A DNA stretch of 64,000 bases from Cryptomeria japonica (lineage: Eukaryota > Streptophyta > Pinopsida > Cupressales > Cupressaceae), in assembly GCF_030272615.1 (NCBI RefSeq), contig NC_081410.1:191851619-191915618 (forward strand), in the 5' to 3' direction. The translations under genes and the position numbers were made by a program. Under the pieces are notes generated by a model. That model ran no database searches. It worked only from the letters and a program-made list of their open reading frames with translations, and was not told where the DNA came from. This document shows, in pieces, positions 23,021-33,391 of the stretch. How positions within the stretch are numbered: position 1 is the first letter of the stretch; each line of letters opens with the position of its first letter.

Positions 23021-23830
23021 GTTCGACAAGATCATATTCCTTGCCAAGGGTTTGTGAAATATGAGGTGCTTGAGGAAGAATGAGTTGAGGATCAGGTAGA
23101 GGAGTCGGAACAACTGGAGGAGGGTTAGGTTGCCAATTATTTCTTGTGTTGTAGGTATGGGCAACTGCATTATAATTCTCCTTAGTAAGTTGTCTAGCTT
23201 AGCTATAAGGACTCTTAGTGGGATTCCTTCCTTGAACCGTAATGATGGGTTTGTTTGTAGTGCTAAAGGAATCATGACAATATCCACCTTGAACCATGAA
23301 AAGAGGTTGATTAGGAAGAGGTGAAGCTAGAGAAGGACAAGAACCTTGGACAACAAAAAGAGGTTTGCTATGTTCATTCACATTGATCATGTTGATTAAC
23401 TTTTTAGATACATTATTCTTGTTTGGAAGTTTAGGTAGATACATAAAGTCATCAAGGGCATCATCCAATAAAGCATGGTCATAGTGATTGAAAGGCTTAT
23501 CTTTGGATTCAAAAGGAGACATAACATCATAGAGGGAATCATGGGAATCAACTATGTTGCTAGATCTAGTGGAGGAGTTGATAGGAATATACCCATGAGA
23601 GGGATCATTCAACTTATCTTTCTCATCACCATGAAATGGCATAGTAACAAGGTTGATCACTTTTTGGCAAAATGAGAGTTTAGAAGGCTTAGGGTTCAAA
23701 AACTCATCTAGAGCTTCATCTAATTCATCCTTACTAAACTCATAATCAAAAAATTACATGCATCATCAAAAGCATGAACTTCTTGCAAATACAAATCTGA
23801 CATAAGGAAAATGAAAGAAACCTATGTTTA
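23021..23830 (-). pseudogene. gypsy A N-terminal region (no recognisable Gag)
   Basis: First frame after the primer site begins near 23804 (MSDLYLQEVHAFDDACN) and, after a frameshift, NPKPSKLSFCQKVI. It has three quasi-repeats SKPLFVVQGSCPS / NQPLFMVQGGY / NKPIITVQGR, also found in F. No retrotransposon-gag capsid motif or CCHC knuckle is seen between primer site and protease, unlike G and D. It could be a highly diverged Gag. Confidence 0.7.
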
Positions 23831-23929
23831 TTGTTTTTGTTTTTTTTTTCTCTTTTTTTTTTTTTGAAATAAAATGAAATAAACTAGATCTAGATCTAGC
23901 AATGAAATGAAATGAAAATAAATTTGTTT

Positions 23930-23945
23930 CACATCAGGTTCACCA
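23930..23945 (-). promoter_or_regulatory. gypsy A primer-binding-like site
   Basis: Minus strand TGGTGAACCTGATGTG, 4 bases inside the 5' LTR end. The same TTTGGTGAACC core follows the 5' LTRs of F, G and D. The tRNA is not identified; it is not the iMet, Lys or Asp site as I know them. Confidence 0.7.
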
Positions 23946-23949
23946 AAGA

Positions 23950-25576
23950 TGTGTAGGGGAAAAAGTGAGACTAAGTATGGAAACCCTAATCCCACTCTCA
24001 TACACACTCATGGAATTCAAAAGAGCCTAGGGAGGTAACACAAATCAGCTACTTTTTATGAGAAAGAGAGAGCCATGCACTACCTCTTAGGTTTTCTATT
24101 CCTTTGTTGTAAATGAGAGAGAGGAATGATGTAAATGCAATCTAACCTAGAAAGCAAGTAAGCAAACAAATCCTAATCTGAGAATGAAGATCAAAGAACA
24201 ACTAATACATTGTTGAAAAGTACATATCAGAAGGCAAAATCAGAGGTGCACCTGTGTCTAAAATCTGAGCAGAAATGTCTTGGACCAAGGTGCCACGCCA
24301 CTATCTTGATTCTGCAATTCAGGAATTGCAATTGAGAGGAGGGATTTTGAGACCTGTCAATTGTTGTTCTGCCAAGTCCTGTTGACAGAGGGCAGGACCA
24401 GGGTGCCACGCCCTTGTCCTTGATAGGGTTTCTACACTTTTGAAGTTTTTGAGTGATGTAGATGTTTGTTCCAGACCTGTACCTGCTTCTAGATTCCTAT
24501 TTTTGCACCTACAATCTGAAAAGGGAAGGTTTGGGGTGGCTATATAGGGTTTTGTCATAGTCAAACCCCCATGTTGGTGATTTTCACCTCCACGAATAGC
24601 CAATAATGTACTGAAAATGTGTGTGCAATAACCTTGTGTATATGCAAGATCCTAAGAATGAAAGTAAACAAACTAGAGCAACCCTAAAGAGTAAACCCTA
24701 ATTGCTTATAATTGACAAAGTAAATTCTCTAAATCTATAATGCAAAGTGATCTAAAGCATGAATATGAATCAAAATGAAGCTTATGCAAAGATATGAAAA
24801 CAACATGAAACCATACCCAACCCCAAGGGAGAGGTACAAGCCAATCATCGGTTGGTGATCTCCTATTGTTCTTCTACATCTTCAAAATCCTCTAATTGAT
24901 GAAATGATACTTGATGAATGTTTGATGGATGAATGTTGGATGATGTTGAAGACTTCAAATATCTACTCTTTCGCTACAAAGAAGGCTCTAATACTCCAAA
25001 AACCTGTTCTTAGATTCTTCGAAGAAGACCCTTTCAAATGAAGAAAGAGAGCTCTTAAGTATGAAACATTAGATCTTAATTCCATGTTTAGGCCAACCTA
25101 GGATTTGAATTTCCCACTGATATTTTTGGGTTAAGCATTATCATATCATAGGATTGTGCTCCCAAAATTTTGGGAAAAAAGTCGCGGACCATGTGCATTC
25201 TCGCCATGGTCTAACCAACTTTTCACCGAATTTTTCAGGGTCATTAGATATGATGATATTAGAGTGCATCCCAAAGTTACAGCTAATTTTGAGATGTTTT
25301 GATATGCGAAATCGGGCCTAAACGGTCGAAATAAGACAAAACTAGGGTTTATGATTAATTGATTCATTGGAGGAATAATATGAAAAGGGACACACTTAGG
25401 GTGAAGGGCCCAACTTTGTAATGTGATGAGACCATAACCTTAGATTTAATTAAATTAATTAATTAAATGCTTAAAGGGGAATGAGAAATGCAAGATGCAA
25501 AACACACTAAGGCGTGTGCTAACATAAGTGTGAAATTGTACCACCCTAGCAAGGGTGTACAATTTACGACACTAAA
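23950..25576 (-). repeat. gypsy A 5' LTR
   Basis: 1627 bp. Ends match the left copy apart from a base change at its outer terminus (25575). Hairpin module at 25161-25241. Confidence 0.92.
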
Positions 25577-25590
25577 AATATATATTTAAA

Positions 25591-25627
25591 TTTATATATT
25601 TATTAATATAAATAAATACATAAATAT
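25591..25627 (+). repeat. 37-bp direct repeat flanking gypsy A, right copy
   Basis: Exact match to 12846-12882. It is followed by further AT-rich sequence, an AT run (about 25713-25731) and a TG run (about 25733-25750). Confidence 0.85.
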
Positions 25628-25903
25628 ATAGATATATTTATATATATATAAATATAAGACATATATATTTATATACACACATATATATATACATATAACA
25701 CAATATATATATATATATATATCTGTGTGTGTGTGTGTGTGTGTGTGTGTACATACATACATATAACTGTTTTCCAAGCATAAATCTAATTTTTAGTTGT
25801 GTATTTTATCTGATGATCAAATTAGTCATTTATAAATCGTCGAGCTCACTTTTATTTATTAAAAAACATTCATACAAATTCTAACAAACATTCAAAATTT
25901 TAG

Positions 25904-26062
25904 CTCCTGCGAAACAGTGATAGCTTCACTATTTTGTACCCTTCATTTTTAGACTCCGTGAGACAGCAAAAGGTTTGTCATTTCACATCCTTTGTTTTTT
26001 GACTCCACAAAACAGCTAAAGGTTCACCATTTTGCATTCTTTTTTTTTAACTCTTGCAAAAG
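25904..26062 (+). repeat. CACTA right subterminal tandem repeat, about 49 bp x3
   Basis: Units start CTCC or CTCT at 25904, 25954, 26003 and (partial) 26051. Each reads CTCC....ACAG....TTCAC.ATTT..CCTTTTTTT with substitutions. Subterminal repeats are typical binding sites for CACTA transposase proteins; that role is inferred here. Confidence 0.75.
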
Positions 26063-26152
26063 TCGAATTTTTGTCGAAATTCTGACGAATGTCGGGCATA
26101 AATTTTAATTATCTGACGAAACATCTAATTATGCATCTTTCATTGGAAACTT

Positions 26153-26183
26153 TCATTGGATTTTTCAGTCAAATGGGTTAGTG
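26153..26183 (-). repeat. CACTA right terminal inverted repeat
   Basis: Reverse complement begins CACTA and shares ATTTGACT and TCC.ATGA spacing with the left end. Followed by TSD TGA. Confidence 0.85.
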
Positions 26184-27075
26184 TGAAAAGAAAGTTTGGA
26201 ATGACAGATTTAGGTCTCTTGAGATATTTTCTAGGCATGGAAGTAAAACAAGTGCATGATGGTACATATTTATCTCTCAAGAAAGATATGCTAATGAGAT
26301 CTTTAAGAGATTTAGAATGCATAGAAGAAAGCCTGCACCAACACCAACAACCATAGGTCTTAAGTTGAGCAAGGAAGATTGCAACAACAATGTTGATCTA
26401 ACTAGGTTTAAGAGTTTCGTTGGAAGCTTAATGTATTTGACAACAACTAGACCTGATATAATGCATGCAGTGAGTCCGATTTCTAGATTTATGAAGAATC
26501 TAAAGGACACTCATTGGCAAGCGGGTAAGAGAATCTTGAGGTATGTGAATGGAACCAAGGGATATGACATTTTGTATAATGATGTAAGTGATTTTAGGTT
26601 GATTGGTTACATAGATAGTGATTGGACAGGAAGTTTGGATGATAGGAAGATCACATCGAGCTATGTGTTTCATTTGCATTCGGGTGTAATCTCATGGGCT
26701 TCTAAGAAGAAACCCATTATTTCCCTATCAATAGATGAGACTGAGTATATAGCAATGAATACAATAGCATGTCAAGCTATTTGGCTAAGAAGAATTTTGG
26801 CGGATTTGAAGGAAGAATAAGAGGATGGAAAAACTATCTTTTGTGACAATGTTTCATCAATTGCGTTGAGAAAATACCCAGTGTTTCATGGAAGAAGAAA
26901 GGACATTAAAATCATATGTCACTTCATTAGAAGTTTAATTAAGAATGGTGAAATAAAAATAGATTTTTGCAGGTCTAAGTGGCAACTAGCAAACATTTTC
27001 ACCAAGACATTGAGTAGAGACAGCTTCGAGCGCTTAAGGAGAAATTTGGGCATAGTTTATTTAGATTTTGATTGA
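26184..27075 (+). pseudogene. copia C RT C-terminal half and RNase H
   Basis: Resumes the RT split at 1421: KFGMTDLGLLRYFLGMEVKQ follows in the same phase. A one-base shift near 26310 moves to the frame with RKPAPTPTTIGLKL, SFVGSLMYLTTTRPDIMHAV and RFMKNLKDTHWQAGKRILRY. RNase H reads YIDSDWTGSLDDRKITSSYV, WASKKKPIISLSIDETEYIA and, after a TAA at 26818-26820, IFCDNVSSIALRKYPVFHGR and DIKIICHFIRSLIKNGEIKI, ending SRDSFERLRRNLG. Two lesions in an otherwise well-kept domain. Confidence 0.93.
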
Positions 27076-27751
27076 GTTTGTTGGCTCAGGACATAAGGGG
27101 ACTATTACAATTTATTGCCTTCAGTCTAGCTAGTCCCCAATGTATATATCTCCCCACCTACCTAGCAGGAGAGCTGCAATAGAGCAACCTAGAATATTTG
27201 GTTGGGATCTCCATCCCAACAACTCCTAACGTGAATAGCCAAGTCTGCAGAAGAATTAAATGAGGTAGTTGTGATTTTGAATTTTGAATTTGGGGGGAAT
27301 TTTGAGTGGACATCAAAGAGACAAAAAGGAAGAACATTCTCCAGTCCAGTTCAGTTTAGTTCAAATCAACAGATCAAAGAAGAAGTGTAGCTCTAGAGTG
27401 AGTGCTAAGAACAGAAGTTAACAACATCAACCTGTGTGTGTTTTGTTAGTTGAGAAAAGATATCTCCTGACTATATGGTATATCAGTTGAGTAGTGATTT
27501 CTCTTGACTGTAAGAAGCTCCAAGTGAGAAGATTTGATTTGTAGTGAGCTCAGAGAAGATCTATTTTGTGTAGTTAAATGCAACTCCTGAATGCTGCCTG
27601 TAGATTATGAATTTGTAGTTAGTATACAAATTTGTATTTTGTATGAAGTTTTTCTCTAGTCATTTGATAGAAATCAAATATAATATGCATGTCTCTTACG
27701 TTGGCCTATTGGATTTGCATTTCCATCTCCCTATTTGAATCTTTTACAGAC
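27076..27751 (+). other. copia C 3' region and possible 3' LTR
   Basis: Non-coding sequence after RNase H. A purine-rich TTTGGGGGGAATTT at about 27289-27302 could be the PPT, with an LTR starting TGAGTGGACATC near 27304 and perhaps ending near 27751 (TTTTACA). The other LTR is outside the window, so neither boundary is proven. Confidence 0.35.
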
Positions 27752-27864
27752 TCACTAGGGCAAAAATAATTATCATCCAACTTTCCAATGATGTTCAATC
27801 ATTGTAAATATACCTTGAACAAAGTACCCAAATCCATATTAGAAAAATAAAATAAAACAAAACA

Positions 27865-28239
27865 CTAAACATAAAATATTTTGGCATAGAAATAACTGTT
27901 CCTGTATATCAAATACGCCCAATCTCTACAAATGTAGGCTTGACTACAAGAGACTTCTAGTGTATATCTTGGAGGGCCTCCTATACTTTTGTGGGATGAA
28001 AAGGAAATGCCACCATTGATAAATGTAGATCTAAGGGCATATTTATTTGCAAATTGCAATACATTGATGCCCTTACTTTTATTGTTAGTTCTTGTTGTGG
28101 GTTTGTAGGCCACCAAAGAGGTAACAATTTTATTTGTGGCTAGAAAGGCACCTTGTAAAGCCATTTCTAAGGCAAGTGCATATGGATCTGTGCAAGCTAT
28201 TTTTGTGGAGGATGTTACCCATGTTGGCATGATTGGCAT
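27865..28239 (-). CDS. Unrecognised minus-strand frame, abuts solo LTR S3
   Basis: 124 codons ending KIFYV. The N-terminal 6-7 codons fall inside S3, so the visible Met is not the ancestral start. The body (ALEMALQGAFLATNKIVTSL, INVLQFANKYALRSTFINGG) is basic and rich in Ser, Thr and Ala with few acidic residues, like an organelle-targeting peptide. No family is recognised. The host sequence just past S3 has an in-frame TGA upstream. It may be a gene fragment or chance. Confidence 0.3.
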   Translation of the reverse strand: MPIMPTWVTSSTKIACTDPYALALEMALQGAFLATNKIVTSLVAYKPTTRTNNKSKGINVLQFANKYALRSTFINGGISFSSHKSIGGPPRYTLEVSCSQAYICRDWAYLIYRNSYFYAKIFYV

Positions 28240-29194
28240 AATTGATGCAAATGAGGTGATGTAGTTGAAGTCTGATGACTGAACCCATAGAGGATAGAAG
28301 ACTATTTGTGATGAAGAGATTGAGATTTTATGATTAGATTACTTGATTAGTTATTTGTGTTGTCATTGATGGCAACTGATGATTAATGATTTTATATGAT
28401 GTTTGGTTTTCCATCTAAGTGATTTAGTCTACCAGAAATAGGGCTTACTGACAATATACAGAAGACTATGAAATAGGACTTTAACTAGTGTATGTAGAGA
28501 TGTTTTACTTGAAGCGAATGATTGGTGATGATTGGTGATTTGTGGTTTGGAATATAAGCTTTTATCATGGTAATGAGTATCTGACCAGAACTACATCTTG
28601 TGATGACTTTCGGAAGGCACGTTTCTAATTTCTGATGAAGTTTTGCTAGGGTTTTAGAACTGGTGAAGAAATCATCAAAGAGGTAATGATTTTTGGTATG
28701 GCAGTGATCGACATCAAGTTCACATGTCGATGATAACGTGGCACAAACCATGTGAAGTGTTTGAAAGATGTTTTGGCATGTTTGGAGAGTGAATTTCTTG
28801 GAAATGTCAAAGTGCTTAGCGGAATGAGCTAAGGGTTTGACTTTGTACCAGATTGACTTGTTGTGATGATTTATGATCATTCAACAACTGATATTGATTT
28901 TCAATTGATTGTAATGATCCATATGATGATCTAAAATGAGTTATAAAGATTTGTGATGATCTATGATGTAATTTAGGGTTTAGTGGCCGACCAGGTGGAA
29001 AGCATTATTTATGCTAGCCTAGTTGATGTTCATTATGTCAGTGATCTTAGAGAAGAGTGTGAAGCCATACCAAAGAAGAGTAAGATCTTCCTAAGAGATA
29101 CATATAGTGGAGCATAACTGGATCTAATTTAGCAAGCTAAGAAGTGCAAGTAATAGATCACTTTTTCACTGTTGTTTCCTAACAATTGCAGTAG

Positions 29195-29395
29195 ATAAAA
29201 TCCCTTAACCGGGTAGGTGCTGACAGGCATTAATCTTGTAAATCCCCTAACAGGGTAGCTCTCAAAAAGAGTGGTAAATCCTCTCATGAGGTTGATTCTA
29301 ACAGGTCATTAAGCTCCTAACTAGGCTGCACATCCAAATCCCTTAACCGGGTGACTCCTAATAGGGTCTCCTCCTAACAGGGCGTACTTCAAAAG
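29195..29395 (+). repeat. Degenerate short repeats in S3
   Basis: At least seven variants of AAATCCCTTAACCGGGT or CTCCTAACAGGG at irregular spacing. Non-coding. Confidence 0.6.
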
Positions 29396-29662
29396 AGTAC
29401 AAATCTTTGTGGGTGCTAACTCCCACTGTGGTATTTCCCTATTTTGGTTTCCACGTCAAAAATATGGTGTTCATGTGTGGAATTATTTTCATGTGATGTT
29501 ATTGATTATCTTTAGTTTATTCATTATTTTTTAATACACCGATTATAGCAGTTTATCAAAGATTTATCAGTGGTTACCAGTATTGTTTAATGAGTTGGCA
29601 TATGTGGTAAATGAAGTTGGATTTGTTGTAAGTTTGATTTGGGTTTAAAGTTTGAAATTGGT

Positions 29663-29703
29663 GTTAATACTGATTCACCCCCCCCCCCGCTCTCAGTATT
29701 AAC
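29663..29703 (-). promoter_or_regulatory. Poly-G hairpin near LTR start (S3)
   Basis: Perfect 11-bp stem GTTAATACTGA / TCAGTATTAAC around a C-run (G-run on the element strand) and TTCAC loop. Homologous in position to the hairpins in S1 and copia B. Confidence 0.75.
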
Positions 29704-29724
29704 CAGATCCTCTTAGAATTAACA

Positions 29725-30816
29725 ACCCGTCATTAGTAGTTATTAATTTTGTGCATGCTATGGATATGCAGAGGACAAAATAGACATGGCCATGGCCCTT
29801 GCCATGAGGTGCAATAGGATTAGGTGAATATGTACTATTTGAGATAAATGTGAGTGGGAAACCATCTAATTAACAATAGTGACTTTGTGTTTTAATAGAC
29901 TTTAGATAGCTTCAAATCTCAATTTTTGTTTCAATGCGACTACCCTGGTAGGCATGTATGCAAAATGTGACAGCACAGACAAACCATGTGAATTTTTTTT
30001 AGATATGCCATGTTGATGGTAGCACCTCCTACAATCGGCAACAACTTTAGTAAACAGTTTAATTTTTTACTTGACTTGACTTCTCGTTGGATAGAATTAT
30101 TTTCTTATAAATTTATAAATGGAAAAACAATAAATCATTGACAAAAATGTGAGCTGCTAATCAAGAAAAAAAAAGAAATTCTATTTTAAAAATACATCTC
30201 TACATATCATAGGATAAAGCTTTATTTCCATTGGTGCTGCTATTTTCAAGAAATGTACTAATCAGATTTAGTAGGGTGAAAACATATATCTCCGTTTATA
30301 CATGAAGGAACTAATAAATATGTGGACAAAGTTAGATAAAGGAGTCGTGGCTATATATAGACAATTGAAACATTTAATGCAAAGTGTAAAAAATTAAATC
30401 TCAATGGACAATGTACTAAATTCGGCAATTTGTTCACAACCACTTGCTATTAGTTTTCCAAGACATGCTTACTATCTTTTTTAAAAGGGAGTTTACAAAT
30501 TCTAAGATATTTGGGATTTCAACACATTTAATTGGGTTTCTTGACAATTTATCAAAGAGAAGTATGGGTTGAGTGATAAATCTAAATATTTTCTGATCTT
30601 TGTATAGTCCTTAGTCCCTCTTGATCTCTTTATGAAGTTGTGTATTTCTAGAGATTTTTTTTTTCAAAGATTTGAAATGGTTGTCATATAGTTCATTCAA
30701 CTATTTTCCTTTGAAAAAGGTTTATTTCCAGGTCTTGTCTTGTTGGTCTCTTACTCCTTGTCTTAATCATAAGTGGAAATGCAAATTCAACTTAAAATTT
30801 GGATTAAAATGAGTGC
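29725..30816. other. Unassigned sequence
   Basis: A/T-rich, no gene, LTR boundary or repeat recognised on either strand. Confidence 0.5.
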
Positions 30817-31110
30817 TCAAATATGGAAGTCAAAAACTAATTTTGATACTCAAGTGCTAGCCTGAAATATTTTACATCGCAAGCTACCTATTGGGGATAG
30901 ATTGAACTATTTAACGGTTCATCCAGTTAATTGCCCTTTTTGCTTATTTGCTAAGAATACAAGACATGTATTTTGGGACTACATATTTATTAAGAAGAAA
31001 TGAACAATTGTGTTTAAAAACTTTTCTTCCATCTTCTATCATGAGCTTAATTGGAAAAAGGCTATCTTTGGTTTTGGCATGCAAAACAATGTTATTTCTG
31101 ACTCTACTAG
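30817..31110 (+). pseudogene. LINE-type reverse transcriptase zinc-binding (zf-RVT) fragment
   Basis: With one TGA near 30871 the + strand reads QIWKSKTNFDTQVLA, NILHRKLPIGDRLNYLTVHP and NCPFCLFAKNTRHVFWDY. The pattern W...K, LP.GDRL, CPFC..A..THLFW.C is that of the zinc-binding domain found at the end of plant non-LTR retrotransposon RTs. The last Cys is Tyr here. No RT core is visible upstream, so this is a 5'-truncated copy, as is usual for LINEs. Confidence 0.65.
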
Positions 31111-31457
31111 ACAAGTTATTTTAAAGCATATTGGAAGGCTATTTGTTCTGTAGTCTTTTATAAAAACTTTCATGAGACAACTGGCACTTTAAGGCTTTAC
31201 TACATTTTTCTACATGTGTTTTTTTTTGTTTTTGCAGCCTCGATGTAAGAAGAATAGGATAGCCATGGATTAACTTTCAAATTAAAGAATAGGTGTTACA
31301 ATTTCAGTCTGATAATAGTATTTGTCAATATAAAGTTGTTTAATATATGAAATGAATGTCTCTCTTAGTCATTTAGTGGCTTCTTTGTATTCTTGATCAA
31401 ACAATATTTTATTTCCTTCAGCTACTTATTGGTAGCTTTCATTCTTTGTAATTTGCA

Positions 31458-31745
31458 TTGTTTCAATGTAAAAAAAAATTCAGCAATCAGTCACAACTAC
31501 AACATTTGGATTTGAGAGGTTGTATAAAGTTAAATAGCTTGCCTGATACAATTGGAAACCTATCTCACCTGCAACACTTGGATTTGGGTTGGTGTATAGA
31601 ATTGATTAACCTCCTTGACACCATTTGCAACCTATCACATCTGCGTAATTTGGATTTGATAGGTTGTGAAAGATTAAATAATTTGCCTTATACCATTAAC
31701 AACCTGTCAACATGTAACATTAAGAGATCCCAATGTGAAAAATGA
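31458..31745 (+). pseudogene. Leucine-rich-repeat fragment of a TNL-like resistance gene
   Basis: Three consecutive 24-residue units: SQLQHLDLRGCIKLNSLPDT, SHLQHLDLGWCIELINLLDT and SHLRNLDLIGCERLNNLPYT, each ending IGNL, ICNL or INNL. The L..LDL.GC..L..LPDTI.NL pattern is the LRR type of plant TIR-NBS-LRR proteins, which sense pathogens. No TIR or NB-ARC domain is nearby. The frame ends shortly after the third unit with TCNIKRSQCEK, so this is an isolated fragment. Confidence 0.7.
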
Positions 31746-31898
31746 ATGGTAAGGTAGTACTGAATAGAATTTTTGAAAGAGACTCAAATTTCTTGTCCTC
31801 CCTATTTTATGGGATGAGAAACGCCCTCCAAGAACAATATGCACCTTACACATTTTTTATCTACACAAATGTAAAACGGTTTCATTTCAAAATGTATT
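31746..31898. other. Unassigned sequence
   Basis: No gene seen. It ends at the TGTAGAC that starts element E's probable LTR. Confidence 0.45.
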
Positions 31899-32680
31899 GT
31901 AGACACTCAAAATTGTCATGTCTAATTAAATAAATATTTTATTTATTTAATTATCTAAGCCTAATTATTCTATTAATTAAATAAATCTTTATTTATTTAA
32001 TTAATTCATTTATCCTCTTCTAGCCTTATTTCTCATTTAAATAAATACATTTATTTATTTAAATTATCCTTTTCCTAAATTAAATAAATATCTTATTTAT
32101 TTAATTATCCCATTTCCTCTATTAATTAAATGAATCTTTATTTATTTAATTAATTCATTAACCTTTTCTACCCATGACACATGTCATTCATCTCTTAATT
32201 CCTACACTACCTACCCATTTCATTATTTTATTATTTCTTCTACCTACCCTCTAATCTTAGCCGACCTCCTTTTTGCACCTCTCAATCTTATCCCTCCATT
32301 TCATATTGTGTCTTCTATTTAAGGAGATGCTTCCTTCATTATCAAACCCTAATGCCCTAATCAACAATTTGGAGGACTTGACTACAATACGATTCTACTT
32401 GCAACCACATTCCGTTCTTTGTTGAGCTCTTGTGCACATAAAATCTGAGAGCAAATATATCAAGCAAGATCAATGGAGATAGGAAGAATGGAGATCAAAA
32501 CCCTATTGGACATGTGATGGTATAATCTTTGTGATTTCATGTGATTTGCATTGTCTTAGGTAATCTTCATATGTTATGGTGGATCTTTGTTGATTGTTAG
32601 GCTAGGGTTTTGTGGTTGAATTCATTTAGCCTTTCAATATTGTTATTATTGTTATCCATTTTCACCATATACATGTATCA
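31899..32680 (+). repeat. Probable 5' LTR of old Tat-like element E
   Basis: Begins TGTAGACACTCAAAATTG and is dominated to 32160 by alternating TTAATTAAATAAAT words. A TATA-like CTATTTAAGG occurs at about 32315-32324. A possible end is ATGTATCA at 32680, followed by TTTTAGAACA, a poor match to the TTTTGGTGAA primer site of the other Tat elements. J (ending 60717) has a related start in the opposite orientation. Confidence 0.45.
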
Positions 32681-33391
32681 TTTTAGAACAAAGAACCTAA
32701 TCAAGTCAATACCATTCATGTTTCTAGTTATGAGAAGCCTAAGCCTAAGAATCCTTCCAATATCCTAAAATTTGAAAAATACACATGTGAAAGAGGTGAT
32801 ATGGAAAGAAAACTAGAACAAAAATATCATTTTGAAATACATCACATTTAGTGCTTGTGTCAAAAAAAATCATCCCAATGTTCTTCTCACTTCCATTCCT
32901 TCCCCCCTCACTCTAAGAAACACATAACTGATAAAGATTTTTTTGAGAAACTTCGTGATATCTTAGCTAAGATTTCCATTTGGGACTTGATTCAAACTTC
33001 ACCTTCATACCATAAGCTTATTCAAGAAGCCTTACAAAAGGTGGTTTCTCATCCTTCTTCTAGGCCAAATGATATTACATTCTCACAAGATGAATTTCCT
33101 TCTATAGAGGTTAAAAATAGAGATAACCCCCTTATGATTATTCCTCACATTTATGAACAAAACATAAGAGGTACTCTAATTGATAATGGGTTTTCACTTA
33201 ACATTTGTGGTGTTGAGTTATTAGATAAGATAAATTGAGATTATTCATCTCTTCATCCCAATCCTCTTTATGTTTGTAGCTATGATAATGTTCCTAGAGA
33301 GCCACTTGGTATGGTCATATTATCTATCAAATTAGGACCCACAATTATACCTACTCCTATTCATATCATGTCCAACCATCTTAATTATAAC
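32681..33391 (+). pseudogene. Element E Gag/protease, left part
   Basis: ILAKISIWDLIQTSPSYHKL, DITFSQDEFPSIEVKNRDNP and TLIDNGFSLNICGVELLDKI match the protease of A and F, including the DNG active site. After a stop at 33236-33238 the same frame continues YSSLHPNPLY, VILSIKLGPTIIPTPIHIMS and NHLNYN, and is cut at 33391 by element D. The remainder resumes at 58635. This is the oldest layer of the right-hand stack. Confidence 0.88.

Larger units (their letters stand above)
12883..25576 (-). mobile_element. Full-length Tat-type Ty3/gypsy element A
   Basis: 12.7 kb, minus strand. LTRs 12883-14540 and 23950-25576 start TGTAGTGTCG and end CCTACACA in element orientation; the outer end of the right LTR has one base changed (TTTAGTG). 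Coding order is protease, G-patch-like segment, RT, RNase H, second archaeal-type RNase H, integrase, the gypsy order. The second RNase H and a long 3' region with an antisense frame are hallmarks of the Tat lineage. No conventional Gag was found upstream of protease. Many stops show it is decayed. Confidence 0.93.
1422..26183. mobile_element. CACTA (En/Spm-type) DNA transposon carrying nested retroelements
   Basis: Begins CACTA at 1422 and ends TAGTG at 26183, flanked by the 3-bp duplication TGA (1419-1421 and 26184-26186), the diagnostic arrangement of CACTA elements. The outer 31 bp form an imperfect terminal inverted repeat (23 of 31 positions match). Removing it together with one TGA rejoins the copia C RT frame in phase. 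Subtracting the nested elements leaves about 2.3 kb of CACTA DNA (1422-2775, 12551-12882, 25582-26183). No TNPD/TNPA-like transposase was recognised in these parts, so it is probably a non-autonomous copy. Confidence 0.9.
28222..29724 (-). mobile_element. Solo LTR S3 (copia-type), reversed
   Basis: In element orientation begins TGTTAATTC and ends CATGCCAACA, matching the end of S1. Flanks ACCCA (28217-28221) and ACCCG (29725-29729) are a 4-of-5 target duplication. Contains the poly-G hairpin (29663-29703) and many 'CCTAACNGGGT' words at about 29195-29390. No internal domain, so a solo LTR of about 1.5 kb. Confidence 0.7.

Noticed and set aside
25592-25777. Minus-strand frame with His-Thr run
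   Set aside because: Translation of the (TG)n and (AT)n microsatellites.
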